Both the position numbers and the translations under genes were made by a program. 64,000 nucleotides of DNA from Paraburkholderia nodosa DSM 21604 (GTDB lineage Bacteria; Pseudomonadota; Gammaproteobacteria; Burkholderiales; Burkholderiaceae): contig NZ_JAFA01000031.1 of the NCBI RefSeq assembly GCF_000519185.1, positions 37,066 through 101,065 of the forward strand, given 5' to 3'. Positions 17,534-25,388 of the stretch are shown here, piece after piece (the stretch's first letter is position 1; the number at the start of each line of letters is the position of its first letter). The notes under the pieces were generated by a model, which did no database searches, was not told the DNA's origin, and was given only the letters and a program-made list of their open reading frames with translations.

Positions 17534-17881
17534 ATGAGAACCCGCTCGTCGTTCGAAATCTGTACGCCCCTCGGCATTTTCGTTATCGCCTGCGCACTTT
17601 CTGTTCCGACGCTCGTCATCGCCATTGCCTGGATGTCGATCGGCGTCTGCTGCCTGGGCTACCGCACGCTTGCGGACTTCCCCGCTGACGGCGTGCCGCA
17701 CAGGTGGCGCCACGGCGCCCGTGGTGGCTGTCTGCTTTTCTATCATCTCGCATGGTGGCCGTGGTACATGCGCCGCGAGTTGCATGAATTCGCCGTTCAG
17801 GCAAAAGCCCGGTTCGCCAGGGGCAAGCTATTGCGCGATCACAGCGCATCGTCCAGTCAGGAAAGCGACGGGAATCCCTGA
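17534..17881 (+). CDS. Small membrane protein, hypothetical
   Basis: A 115-residue protein with GGGGAG before its ATG. An N-terminal hydrophobic stretch (residues 11-42, GIFVIACALSVPTLVIAIAW and onward) is followed by a second around 62-78 (GCLLFYHLAWWPWYM), then a basic, charged C-terminal tail. One or two membrane spans are likely. It is not similar to any family I recognise. Confidence 0.5.
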   Translation: MRTRSSFEICTPLGIFVIACALSVPTLVIAIAWMSIGVCCLGYRTLADFPADGVPHRWRHGARGGCLLFYHLAWWPWYMRRELHEFAVQAKARFARGKLLRDHSASSSQESDGNP

Positions 17882-17920
17882 CAGGCTGTAGTGGCAAATT
17901 CGTGTGAAGGATACGCGCCC

Positions 17921-18172
17921 TCAGTTCGCTGAGGGCGGGTCAGGTATGTAGCCGCGGTGGTGCTCGTAAAGCCAGTACTGGCACGTCGCAGCGCGGGATG
18001 CAAAGTCGTCGCCACGCTCGTGAAACAGCTTCATCCAGTTCAGGACATACTCGACCGGGATCAAATTTTCGCGCGTGCCAAACAGCACTGCCACCAGGAA
18101 GCGGTCGGCCTCGCCAGGCGAGCCACTCACGAGGACCCTGGGCTCAATCTCGTACAGAGGGGTTGGCGTCAT
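17921..18172 (-). CDS. Conserved small hypothetical protein
   Basis: An 83-residue protein starting MTPTPLYEIEPRVLV, with SGSPGEADRFLVAVLFGTRE and NWMKLFHERGDDFASRAATC. It has the composition of a real soluble protein, not an antisense frame. ATG 18172 is favoured over an upstream start at 18241, which would overlap the preceding gene. It lies 20 bases after that gene and is probably co-transcribed with it. No function can be given. Confidence 0.55.
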   Translation of the reverse strand: MTPTPLYEIEPRVLVSGSPGEADRFLVAVLFGTRENLIPVEYVLNWMKLFHERGDDFASRAATCQYWLYEHHRGYIPDPPSAN

Positions 18173-18192
18173 TGTGATTGCCCACCGGCCTC

Positions 18193-18471
18193 TCAATGCG
18201 CCGGGAACCACGACTCTGCGCCGCCGCTGGCCTTGGTGCAAGGGCCGGGTCTCTCAAGTCGATCGAGGCGACCCAGCAGGTCCTTTGCCTGTTTCTCAAT
18301 GTGCATCGGTAGCAGAGGCATGGCCAGTATCGCACTGACCCTGTCCCGCCAGTAGTTCAGGTTGAACATCGCCCCTGTTTCGATCTCGCGAACGCCATCG
18401 GCCAGGTGCTCGAGATGGCTTAGTACGCTCCCGATATGCGCCAGATCCCGTTCAGCAAATTCGTCGCTCAC
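18193..18471 (-). CDS. Conserved small hypothetical protein
   Basis: A 92-residue helical protein from a GTG start at 18471 (MSDEFAERDLAHIGSVLSHL), with AGGGAA upstream. An alternative GTG at 18519 adds 16 polar residues. The sequence continues with EHLADGVREIETGAMFNLNYWRDRV. It is followed closely by the 83-residue gene on the same strand. It belongs to the small-gene stress region; no function recognised. Confidence 0.5.
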   Translation of the reverse strand: MSDEFAERDLAHIGSVLSHLEHLADGVREIETGAMFNLNYWRDRVSAILAMPLLPMHIEKQAKDLLGRLDRLERPGPCTKASGGAESWFPAH

Positions 18472-18580
18472 GCTTGATTCCCTGCCGTTTGTATCCGGCG
18501 TGTTCGTTCTTGTGTGCACTCTGCTTCCGCCGTCGGAGCCGTCTCACGTGCAGGCTGTGCCGTGCTACCCCCGACGACAC

Positions 18581-18739
18581 TCAACGTCGTGATCGGGTGG
18601 GTTGCCACCATTCATGGTGATCGAGATTGCGCAGCAAATCAGCCCGACGCCGCTCACGGAGATAGTGTGCAGTCACGCCGACCCCTGCGATAACAAGCAC
18701 GATCGTGCCGGCAGCCATACCCAGCCAGGTTTGGTCCAT
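18581..18739 (-). CDS. 52-residue single-span membrane protein
   Basis: A short frame starting MDQTWLGMAAGTIVLVIAGV, with GGAAG 6-7 bases before the ATG. Residues 5-24 form one membrane helix, followed by a basic cytoplasmic tail (HYLRERRRADLLRNLDHH). The topology rule (positive charges after the helix) supports a real N-out protein. It sits 14 bases after the end of the next upstream gene and is probably in one operon with it. Confidence 0.5.
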   Translation of the reverse strand: MDQTWLGMAAGTIVLVIAGVGVTAHYLRERRRADLLRNLDHHEWWQPTRSRR

Positions 18740-18753
18740 GTCAGCTTCCCCAG

Positions 18754-19041
18754 TTAGACCCGGATCTCCGCCTCATACTCCAGGCGGCACGCATCGTGAA
18801 TATAGTCCGTCGCGGTGACAGGCCATCGGCAATGTGCCCGCGCACAGCGCGCCCGGGCAATCGCCCGCAGGACTGCGTCGCCCTGCGGGGTCACGCGAGG
18901 AATCGGCAGGCCCGCTTCGGGCGGGTCAATCGCAATCAGCTCAAGCGCGCGAAGCGCGCCGAGTTCCAGGCGGTCCGCCTCCATCCGTTCAGGGGCATCC
19001 TTGACCAGCATCAACGTGGCAAGTTCGTGGGGGCTCAGCAT
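18754..19041 (-). CDS. Conserved Burkholderia-type small protein
   Basis: A 95-residue protein (MLSPHELATLMLVKDAPERM...) with AGGGAA before the ATG. The N-terminal part, LATLMLVKDAP with RLELGALRALELI, and the PRVTPQGDAVLRAI segment have the look of a small winged-helix-like protein, and I have seen close relatives annotated as hypothetical in Burkholderia. It probably heads the short operon running down to 17921. Confidence 0.6.
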   Translation of the reverse strand: MLSPHELATLMLVKDAPERMEADRLELGALRALELIAIDPPEAGLPIPRVTPQGDAVLRAIARARCARAHCRWPVTATDYIHDACRLEYEAEIRV

Positions 19042-19128
19042 GGCATTCCCTGACGTTGGGATGGTGAGAAAGAAGTCGGTATCCAGTGGCGATCCACCGG
19101 GAAACGGCTATCCGGACGACGGGCAGGA

Positions 19129-19680
19129 TTAGCGCGACTGAGTTCGCCGCCTGCGGCCTGTCGGCGCCACGCCTGCGACGTGGTCTGCATCCTTGCGCGC
19201 GCTGTCCTGCATGGCAGCAGTGGGCATCGCGGCGACGGCGCAAACCGAATCGTCGGGAGGCAGCGTGGTCATTGCGTTGGCGGCCCGAACGCTCCTGACC
19301 ATCGCAGTGATGGCCGCTGACGCGTGCCGGACCGTTTCAACATAGCCATCAAGGGCAAAACGGTTTAGCGCAACCGACGTCTGCAGCGTCATGTCCATCA
19401 CGGCGCTGGCGTGTGCGGCGAACCGCACGACAAACGGCGGCAGCCTGCCGGCCGGGTTCAAGGCGCACGGCCCCAGCGCCTGCGGCGGCTGCGTGCTCTC
19501 GCGCCTGTTCTGGGCGCCGGCGAGGACCGCTGCGTACATCAAGAGGTTTAGCCGCGCGAGTTCACTGAAACCGGCAACCAGATGGCCGGCAAGGAAGGGG
19601 AACGCAGCCGCACGGGCTGCAGTTGTGGCAAATGATTTTTCTTCAGGATTACTAACGAATTGGCTCCAGGTGCTCACCAA
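19129..19680 (-). CDS. Phasin-like protein
   Basis: A 183-residue protein with amphipathic helices (FSELARLNLLMYAAVLAGAQ, ASAVMDMTLQTSVALNRFAL, VETVRHASAAITAMVRSV) and an Ala-rich composition, resembling the phasin-type granule-associated proteins common in Burkholderia. The frame starts at TTG 19680 or GTG 19677 and has no ATG, so the true start is uncertain. The basic C-terminus (GRRRRTQSR) is unusual. Polyhydroxyalkanoate association is inferred from helix pattern, not from a clear domain. Confidence 0.5.
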   Translation of the reverse strand: MVSTWSQFVSNPEEKSFATTAARAAAFPFLAGHLVAGFSELARLNLLMYAAVLAGAQNRRESTQPPQALGPCALNPAGRLPPFVVRFAAHASAVMDMTLQTSVALNRFALDGYVETVRHASAAITAMVRSVRAANAMTTLPPDDSVCAVAAMPTAAMQDSARKDADHVAGVAPTGRRRRTQSR

Positions 19681-19971
19681 CAGGCGTGGCCGCTGCCACC
19701 GCGGCCGATCGTCGGCATGCCGGCGTGCGCGAACCTGCGCTGCGCGACGCCTCGCCGATCAATCTAGAGGCTTCATCCTAACTTTGTTAAATCTGCGCCA
19801 TGAATCCGTATTGTCCAGGAGTTTCCCCAATATGTGAGAACGGGCGGGCGTGGTGACCGGACACGACGTTGGCTTGATGCGCATTCACAGAGCGCCATCG
19901 CAAAGCGCCGCCCCGACGTTGCGAGCGCACCGGTTTCGACCGTTCCAGCCGCAAGGCGGATCGATCAGGAT

Positions 19972-20244
19972 TCAATGCCGGTCATGACAGAACAGGTCAT
20001 CAACGATCTTGCGCGCAGCGCTGTATCCACCCATGAGCGCGTCGGCCTCCGTTGCGAAGGGCCTGCCGCCCGCTTCACCGACGCGCAACGGCGAAAAGAC
20101 GGCGAGCGTGCTCGCTGCCTGAAATATCCTGACGACAGCGACATATCCCGGCCGGGTTGGCTCGAGCCTCTTCGGTCCGATGCTGATATCGGACTCAACA
20201 GAAATCTCAAGCGTAAAGCCCTCGTAATCGTAGCTTCGCGTCAT
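19972..20244 (-). CDS. Conserved small hypothetical protein
   Basis: A 90-residue protein (MTRSYDYEGFTLEISVESDI...) with a beta-rich N-terminus, then GYVAVVRIFQAASTLAVFSP and ADALMGGYSAARKIVDDLF. This pattern is familiar from Burkholderia small proteins of unknown role that occur near stress genes. It starts 15 bases after the end of the broken mgtC on the same strand. Confidence 0.6.
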   Translation of the reverse strand: MTRSYDYEGFTLEISVESDISIGPKRLEPTRPGYVAVVRIFQAASTLAVFSPLRVGEAGGRPFATEADALMGGYSAARKIVDDLFCHDRH

Positions 20245-20259
20245 GACAGTCTCCCCGCC

Positions 20260-20913
20260 TTACTTCTCGCGTCGACACTCGCGGACGCCCGACATGGCTT
20301 CGAGCCGCGCGCAAATCGCCGAGAATTCGCTCGTGCTCGTCCGCGACAGTGCGATCTGCACATCATCGAGATCGGCGTCATCCTCCGACTGCTGGACGAT
20401 GAACTGCTTGACGCGAACGCTACCCGCGCCAAGCGCCTGGTTCAGTGAGTCAAGCGAGACACTACCGTGTTCGACCAGCAGTTGTATGTTGCGCTGCTGA
20501 CGCACGGAAATAAAGCGCCGCTCCAGAGGCTTCACGCCGACCAGAATGATCACGATGATGGCCGTCGCGCCGATCGCGGCCGTGTACATGCCGCCCCCCA
20601 CTGCCAGACCGATACCCGCAACCGATCAGAGGCTCGCCGCCGTCGTCAGACCGCGGACCACTTCGCCACGCAGAAGTATCGACCCCGCACCAAGAAAACC
20701 AATACCGGAAACCACCTGGGCGGCGACCCGGGACGGATCCAGCACGACGTTCTTCTCGCCCAGCACAACAGCAAAACCAAACGCCGAAACCAGCATCATC
20801 AGCGCGGCCCCGACGCAGACGAGCGTGTGTGCGCGCAGACCTGCCGTAGCAGCGCAGCGATCAGCAGGCACGGACCGAATTGTGACATTGTGTGTGACAC
20901 AGCTGCTGGCCAA
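20260..20913 (-). pseudogene. mgtC: MgtC/SapB-family membrane protein, broken
   Basis: Two open stretches in the same frame are separated only by a TGA at 20626-20628. The first has AGLRAHTLVCVGAALMMLVS and GIGFLGAGSILLRGEVVRGL; the second continues with VAGIGLAVGGGMYTAAIGAT and the C-terminal ACT-like domain. The family motif here is GLTTAASLW, so the stop looks like a Trp codon (TGG) changed to TGA. The N-terminal first helix before AGLRAH is also not recognisable, so the gene has a second defect. MgtC proteins are inner-membrane factors for growth in low Mg2+ and acid. Confidence 0.82.
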
Positions 20914-21414
20914 GGGGCATGCAAGGAGGCGAGTTGGCCACGCGAGCTAACCCTTCACGCGACCTCGATGCGCTGCACGGCGGTTGAACGATTGTCCGGA
21001 CGCTACCCGCCTCAGATCCGTATCGCCGTTCGAAAATGGAACGCGACTCTCACCTGCAGCATTCCCCGCTGGGTGGCGCTCCAGCACGGTCAGATTGCTT
21101 TATCGCGTTAAACGGCAGATCGCGGGAAGTCAGCCTTGGTAGAGGCCTTGCTCGTCTTGCTGCCCAACGTTGATGTATATAAAGTGACCGCACTTTAATA
21201 TGTGGTCCTAAACCATGGAGGCCTGAGCAACGAGGTTTGCGTGGTACCACATTCGAATCGCTCGAGACGGTGACCACCACGCGGTGGAAAAAGCAATTAG
21301 AGCAACGGCATAAAAGCACCGCAAATTTCTGACGATCATGTGCGCCAACTCTTTGCCACCAATTCCCATCGCCGAGATTGCTTTGACTCCCGGACCAACG
21401 GGCCAAGGCGTGAG
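20914..21414. other. Intergenic region, no gene seen
   Basis: About 500 bases upstream of the broken mgtC and downstream of vapC. It includes a locally AT-richer patch near 21170-21230. Short frames here have no family likeness. A CATTCGAATC string near 21250 recalls a tRNA T-arm, but no acceptor or anticodon stems can be built around it. Confidence 0.4.
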
Positions 21415-21804
21415 CTAAACGTAGCGAACGGGAGCGAAATCGTACCGCCTGACCTGCTCGTCGTGCGTCAGGAGCACAATCCCTTCGGCGATCGCCTGGC
21501 CGATGAGTAGCCGGTCGAATGGATCTTTGTGCAGCGGTGGGAGCGAGGCAACTTCGAATGCGTGCTGGGCCTCGATCGACAGTTCCTCGTAGCCGGCGTC
21601 GAGCAGGCTCCTGCGCAGGACACGTGCGTCAAGTTGAAAGTCGTCGCGACCCAGCGCGCTCTTGATCACGATTTCCCACATGCTCGCGACGCTGAAATAG
21701 AGGGTGTTGTCCGTGTCCTCGATGACCGCGCGCGCTTCGTCGGATAAGTCTGGATCGTCGACCGCAGCCCAGATCAGCAGGTGAGTATCGAGCAACAACT
21801 TCAC
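21415..21804 (-). CDS. vapC: VapC-type PIN-domain toxin
   Basis: A 129-residue PIN-domain ribonuclease. The conserved acidic residues are visible: Asp6 in LLLDTHLLIW, Glu44 in ASMWEIVIKSALG, and Asp in KDPFDRLLIGQA and the later THDEQVRRYD. PIN toxins cleave RNA, often initiator tRNA or rRNA. Its ATG overlaps the antitoxin stop by four bases, the usual toxin-antitoxin coupling. Confidence 0.92.
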   Translation of the reverse strand: MKLLLDTHLLIWAAVDDPDLSDEARAVIEDTDNTLYFSVASMWEIVIKSALGRDDFQLDARVLRRSLLDAGYEELSIEAQHAFEVASLPPLHKDPFDRLLIGQAIAEGIVLLTHDEQVRRYDFAPVRYV

Positions 21805-22052
21805 TGGGCCTTCCCTTCAAACTGATCGGCAATCTCATCGCCGCCCATCGTGTCGAAGTCTGCCGGGACCTTGATCTGGCCTTTCAGAAAGCCGATGCGC
21901 CGTGGCGGCTTTTCGATTCCCGCTTCGATGCGCACGACCTTCACTAGCGGCTTGCCCGCTTTCGCGATGACGAACGGTTCGCCGCCGCTCACGGTTTCTT
22001 CAATCAGCCGCGACAGGTTCGTCTTGGCGTCGTGGATGTTGTAGATCTGCAT
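21801..22052 (-). CDS. vapB: Phd/YefM-type antitoxin (VapB partner)
   Basis: An 83-residue antitoxin: the N-terminal DNA-binding Phd/YefM fold (MQIYNIHDAKTNLSRLIEET, then GEPFVIAKAGKPLVKVV) is followed by a C-terminal toxin-binding tail rich in acidic residues (DFDTMGGDEIADQFEG). It neutralises the VapC toxin and represses its own promoter. A palindrome lies just upstream. Confidence 0.92.
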   Translation of the reverse strand: MQIYNIHDAKTNLSRLIEETVSGGEPFVIAKAGKPLVKVVRIEAGIEKPPRRIGFLKGQIKVPADFDTMGGDEIADQFEGKAQ

Positions 22053-22066
22053 GACTATCCTCTGTC

Positions 22067-22089
22067 AACTTAGTTTAATGGACTAAGTT
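22067..22089. promoter_or_regulatory. Palindromic operator of the vapBC pair
   Basis: AACTTAGT and ACTAAGTT form a perfect 8-bp inverted repeat with a 7-base spacer, 15 bases upstream of the antitoxin start. This is where Phd/YefM-type antitoxins and toxin-antitoxin complexes bind to autoregulate. The AT-rich element differs in composition from the surrounding DNA. Confidence 0.65.
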
Positions 22090-22289
22090 TACTCTGAATG
22101 TCCAGATATCGCTAGATCACATGAGACATGGACACAGGTAGCAGCACATTTACATAATGAAAGCTATCAATTTTTTAGGGTCGCATTCAAATTATGCTAT
22201 AGCGGTGTCCCGGCCAGAAGCGCCCGAAATGTTCGTTGCCGCCCCTAATCCAGCCCGACCTCACGCTAACGTCTATTCATTGAGCCTGT

Positions 22290-22586
22290 ATGGGGGAGTA
22301 TCTGGTCAGAGTACACAACGAGAACGACCGGCAAACGCTGGAATGGCTGCGCCGACATATCGGTGACGCAGCTATCGCTGCCGCCATTCAACGATGTGGG
22401 GGCTCGGGCAAACCGTCTCTTTCTGCCGTCTGCAGGCAGCTGGGTGTCACGGCCGCACGGTTTCACCTGCCACGGCGGGAAAGCCCGAGCCCGGTGGCTG
22501 AGCAATCCCTGGCGACCATCAGGCGCATCCTCGCCGCGCGTGCCGCGCTGACCGTAGCAAACCCGATCGTATCCAGCCAGCAATGA
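22290..22586 (+). CDS. Small hypothetical protein
   Basis: A 98-residue protein (MGEYLVRVHNENDRQTLEWL...) with a helical pattern and the stretch AAIQRCGGSGKPSLSAVCRQLGV, which looks like a helix-turn-helix-type segment seen in some plasmid and phage accessory proteins. The ribosome site is weak. It lies in the accessory region after vapBC. Function unknown; DNA binding is only a possibility. Confidence 0.45.
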   Translation: MGEYLVRVHNENDRQTLEWLRRHIGDAAIAAAIQRCGGSGKPSLSAVCRQLGVTAARFHLPRRESPSPVAEQSLATIRRILAARAALTVANPIVSSQQ

Positions 22587-22724
22587 CCGGCCCGGTTGGT
22601 GGGATCCGGTCGGGACGACGCGTCGCCCTGTCGTGCGCTGGCACGGGCCGTGGTCCCGGCCACCGTTGCATCGCCCCTGTGATGTGAAGCTTGTACGAAG
22701 GCGGAAAGCAACTTCGGAGCTGGC

Positions 22725-22948
22725 ATGGCGAACAAACACCACATTATCTGGGTCGAGCAGCGCGACACCCGAAAGGGTTGGCCGGAGTTCCGCGAAGAAG
22801 CTTTCCGGGGCGCGCTCGCTGACGCAATGGAGACTACATCATTGCTCTGGCCGAAGGGACGGGTTTCATCGTAGGCCAGGTCCTTGCGCAGGACGGCCAG
22901 ATACTGGCAACGGTCGTTTCCTCTGTAAACGGCCGCCTTAACGGATGA
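22725..22948 (+). pseudogene. Small conserved protein, one-base frameshift
   Basis: The first frame (MANKHHIIWVEQRDTRKGWP..., stop at 22874) switches after ALADAME to junk. The next frame carries a sensible continuation, DYIIALAEGTGFIVGQVLAQ and then DGQILATVVSSVNGRLNG, ending at 22948. Restoring one G at about 22832 (GGAGACTAC to GGAGGACTAC) would join them into a protein of about 73 residues. Either the gene is broken or the read has one base missing. No family was recognised. Confidence 0.55.
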
Positions 22949-23134
22949 CCCATCCGGGATCCCGGAGCCCGAAGGATCGTAGTCGCAATTCGGGCCGTCG
23001 CCGGGATCGGCCTACTTAAACTCGATGCTATGTCACTCCTGATTGCGGGCCATCCCGGTGTGCGAAGACAGGCCGCATACAGCGCGAGGCAGGTTGGCAA
23101 GGCGCCCCGCGGCAGCGCCCTCTACACTCAACGC

Positions 23135-23372
23135 ATGACAAACACGCGCGAGACGCTTTCCGCCCTGGCGATCCAGGCTGGCCCCCCCCCGCGCGATGAT
23201 GGCCCGCATCGTCGCTTGCCTTCTGCTGCTCGCCGCGTTGAGTGCGGCGGCAATGACGTGGTTCGTCTACGAAGGCCGCCTTCAGCTGCGAATCGACGTC
23301 GAGCCGTCCTGTGACCAAGGTGCTGCCCGCGATCAGAAGCGCGTGGAGATCGAGCGCGGCGATACCGTCTAA
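23135..23372 (+). pseudogene. Small membrane protein split at a C9 tract
   Basis: ATG 23135 opens MTNTRETLSALAIQAGPPP and then meets nine consecutive C (23182-23190). In the shifted frame an exported-type protein continues: MMARIVACLLLLAALSAAAM (ATG at 23196) with TWFVYEGRLQLRIDVEP and an end at 23372. If the tract changed by one or two bases the two parts would be one protein of about 80 residues with a membrane helix. Alternatively only the 58-residue part from 23196 is expressed. This could be slippage, decay or a sequencing error. Confidence 0.45.
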
Positions 23373-23399
23373 CGACAGTCGATCGCAACCGGTGCCAGG

Positions 23400-24311
23400 T
23401 TATTCCGCTTTAACGAACTTGAGCGTCATGCGATCCGATTCGCCGATCGCAGCATAACGTGCCCTGTCGACGTCGCCGCCCGCGTATGTCGGGGGAAGCG
23501 ACCAGACGCCGTGCGGATAGTCCCTGGTATCCCGAGCGTTCGCGTTGATTTCACTGCGTGCGGCCAATGTGAAACCGGCCGCTTTCGCATGTTCGATCAC
23601 GTAGTCTTCCGTTACGTAGCCGGTGTCGATCATTTGCTGTAGGGTTGTCCCCGGCCGCGCGCGATGTTCCTCGACACCCAGTATTCCGCCGGGCTTGAGT
23701 GCGCGATAAAAGGCCCGGAGATTCGCGTTGAACTGACCGTCCTTCATCCAGTTGTGGATGTTGCGAAACGTGAGCACACGATCAAACTGACCATCCGCAT
23801 CCCAACCCGTGAATTCCCCGGCGCGCAACGTGCCGACCACAACATTACCGTAAATAGCCGGCTCTCCCGCCAGCTTGCGCAGATAGGCCGCATCCGTTGG
23901 ACGGTCGTCGCCCGCCAGCTCTGCCGACGTACTGATGTATTGTGCTTCGTAAAGATGCCCATGGTCATGCAGATACGGGGCGAGTATGTCCGTGTACCAT
24001 CCGCCGCCCGGCGCGATCTCCATGACGGTCTGCGTCGAACCGACCTCGAAGAACTGCAAAGTTTCCTGTGGATGACGGTAGACGTCTCGCGCCTTCGCCT
24101 TTTCGCTGCGCTGGGGGCCGTCGATGGCCGCAGTCAGCGAAGTTGCCGCCAACTCGGAAGCTTGCGAGTCGCGAGAAACCGCTTGCGAGGACGCGGTGCA
24201 GCCCGCGGTCATCACTGCAGCGGATACTGCCGCGATGGCAAAAACGAGCGTTAGCGGATATCCAGGCAGTGCCCGGCGCTGGCGGATCTCTATCATTTGC
24301 GATTTCGTCAT
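23400..24311 (-). CDS. Exported COG4798-type methyltransferase
   Basis: A 303-residue protein with an N-terminal signal (hydrophobic LTLVFAIAAVSAAVM then TAGC, a near-lipobox) and a class I SAM-methyltransferase-like fold: MEIAPGGGWYTDILAPYL is motif I, FDRVLTFRNIHNWM the later acidic strand, and RALKPGGILGVEEH the post-motif. The combination of signal peptide and methyltransferase fold is typical of the predicted methyltransferase family COG4798. ATG 24311 is used; ATG 24296 would give a tighter signal peptide. How SAM would reach the periplasm is unknown. Confidence 0.8.
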   Translation of the reverse strand: MTKSQMIEIRQRRALPGYPLTLVFAIAAVSAAVMTAGCTASSQAVSRDSQASELAATSLTAAIDGPQRSEKAKARDVYRHPQETLQFFEVGSTQTVMEIAPGGGWYTDILAPYLHDHGHLYEAQYISTSAELAGDDRPTDAAYLRKLAGEPAIYGNVVVGTLRAGEFTGWDADGQFDRVLTFRNIHNWMKDGQFNANLRAFYRALKPGGILGVEEHRARPGTTLQQMIDTGYVTEDYVIEHAKAAGFTLAARSEINANARDTRDYPHGVWSLPPTYAGGDVDRARYAAIGESDRMTLKFVKAE

Positions 24312-24792
24312 GTTGAGGTTGCCATACGATACAAGCTTTCTGCGCCCTCCTGGCGCCAACCACCTCAGTACCGATCCTCGCTCCGCGTGCTCAGGGGCCG
24401 GGAGAGATCGACACCGCTGATTTCGGCGCCAATATGGGCTGAAAGCGGCCGGACAACTATCTGGCTTCTTCTGGGACGACGGCTGTGCTCATGATGATTT
24501 CCGGTCAAAGCGCAATACACGGTCCGAAGCGTCGACGATGCCTGTTTGCTGGGAATCGGAGGCGATGAGGCTCAGCGCTTCGTGCACGAGATGATGGTGG
24601 GTTGAGGACGAGGTGGTCAACGGCTTCGTGACGAACGCGACGTGCAATCGAGTATCGGTCTTGAATTGCCAGACGGAGACGAACGACTTGTGATTTTCAT
24701 TTTTCGCGAATACGTCTCGTCGCGCTGCTTGCAGATCAGCGAATCGACGTCATTGCAGATCAAGGTGCCCATAGACTGAACGCCGCGCCGGC
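24312..24792. other. Intergenic region with an orphan open frame
   Basis: About 480 bases between the methyltransferase and the OmpA-like gene. On the minus strand 24749 to 24489 is open for 86 codons without an ATG (including FVSVWQFKTDTRLHVAFVTK and ASDRVLRFDR), with protein-like composition. It may be the 3' remnant of a lost gene, but I cannot name it. Confidence 0.35.
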
Positions 24793-25305
24793 TCAGCGCG
24801 GCGAGACGACAATTGCGACCCGGCGGTTTTGCGCGCGGCCGGCTTCCGTGCGGTTGTCGCCCACCGGGTCGCGCTTGCCCTTCGCGATGATTTCGATGTG
24901 TTCGGCAGGAAGACCGGTGTCGACGAGTTCGAGTGCAACGACCTCCGCACGGCGTCTGGACAACTCGAGGTCATAGGCGTTCGAGCCCTCCCCGTCGCTG
25001 TAACCATAGACGCGCATACTGTTAAGCCCCGCCCCCCTAAGCGTGTGGCCAACGCGCTCGACAATCCGGCGGTCGTCGGGCTTGAGGTTGTAGCGGTCGA
25101 AGTCGAACAGGATGGGCCCGGTCAAGCCGAACTCGAAACCCTGCTCGGTCTCCTGGAACCCCGCCGACGTGAGTGCCTGAACCTGCGTCTGCGTCAGACC
25201 GCGGTAAAGCGGCGGCGTTTTGCAGCCCCCAAGCAGCATACAAAGGAGCAGCGCGCTCCCCACGCCTGTTCGCCAGATACCTGCAGGAAACGAGTGCTTA
25301 TTCAT
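24793..25305 (-). CDS. yfiB: OmpA-family lipoprotein, YfiB type
   Basis: A 170-residue outer-membrane lipoprotein: signal peptide with lipobox LLGGC (Cys28) and an OmpA C-terminal peptidoglycan-binding domain (about 60-168; ILFDFDRYNLKPDD, VYGYSDGEGSNAYDLELSRR, NRTEAGRAQNRRVAIV). It is third in the yfiR-yfiN-yfiB order. In Pseudomonas, YfiB sequesters YfiR at the outer membrane and so frees the cyclase YfiN. ATG 25305 follows GAGGGG. Confidence 0.87.
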   Translation of the reverse strand: MNKHSFPAGIWRTGVGSALLLCMLLGGCKTPPLYRGLTQTQVQALTSAGFQETEQGFEFGLTGPILFDFDRYNLKPDDRRIVERVGHTLRGAGLNSMRVYGYSDGEGSNAYDLELSRRRAEVVALELVDTGLPAEHIEIIAKGKRDPVGDNRTEAGRAQNRRVAIVVSPR

Positions 25306-25388
25306 CGCATTCCCCTCGAGCACGCCGGCCAGGCGCACACTATTTCGAATTCCTGCGACGGCGCCAGCTGCTGCGCCATGCCATCACG

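Noticed and set aside
21236..21290. A tRNA-like T-arm string (CATTCGAATC).
   Set aside because: No acceptor stem, D-arm or anticodon stem can be formed around it.
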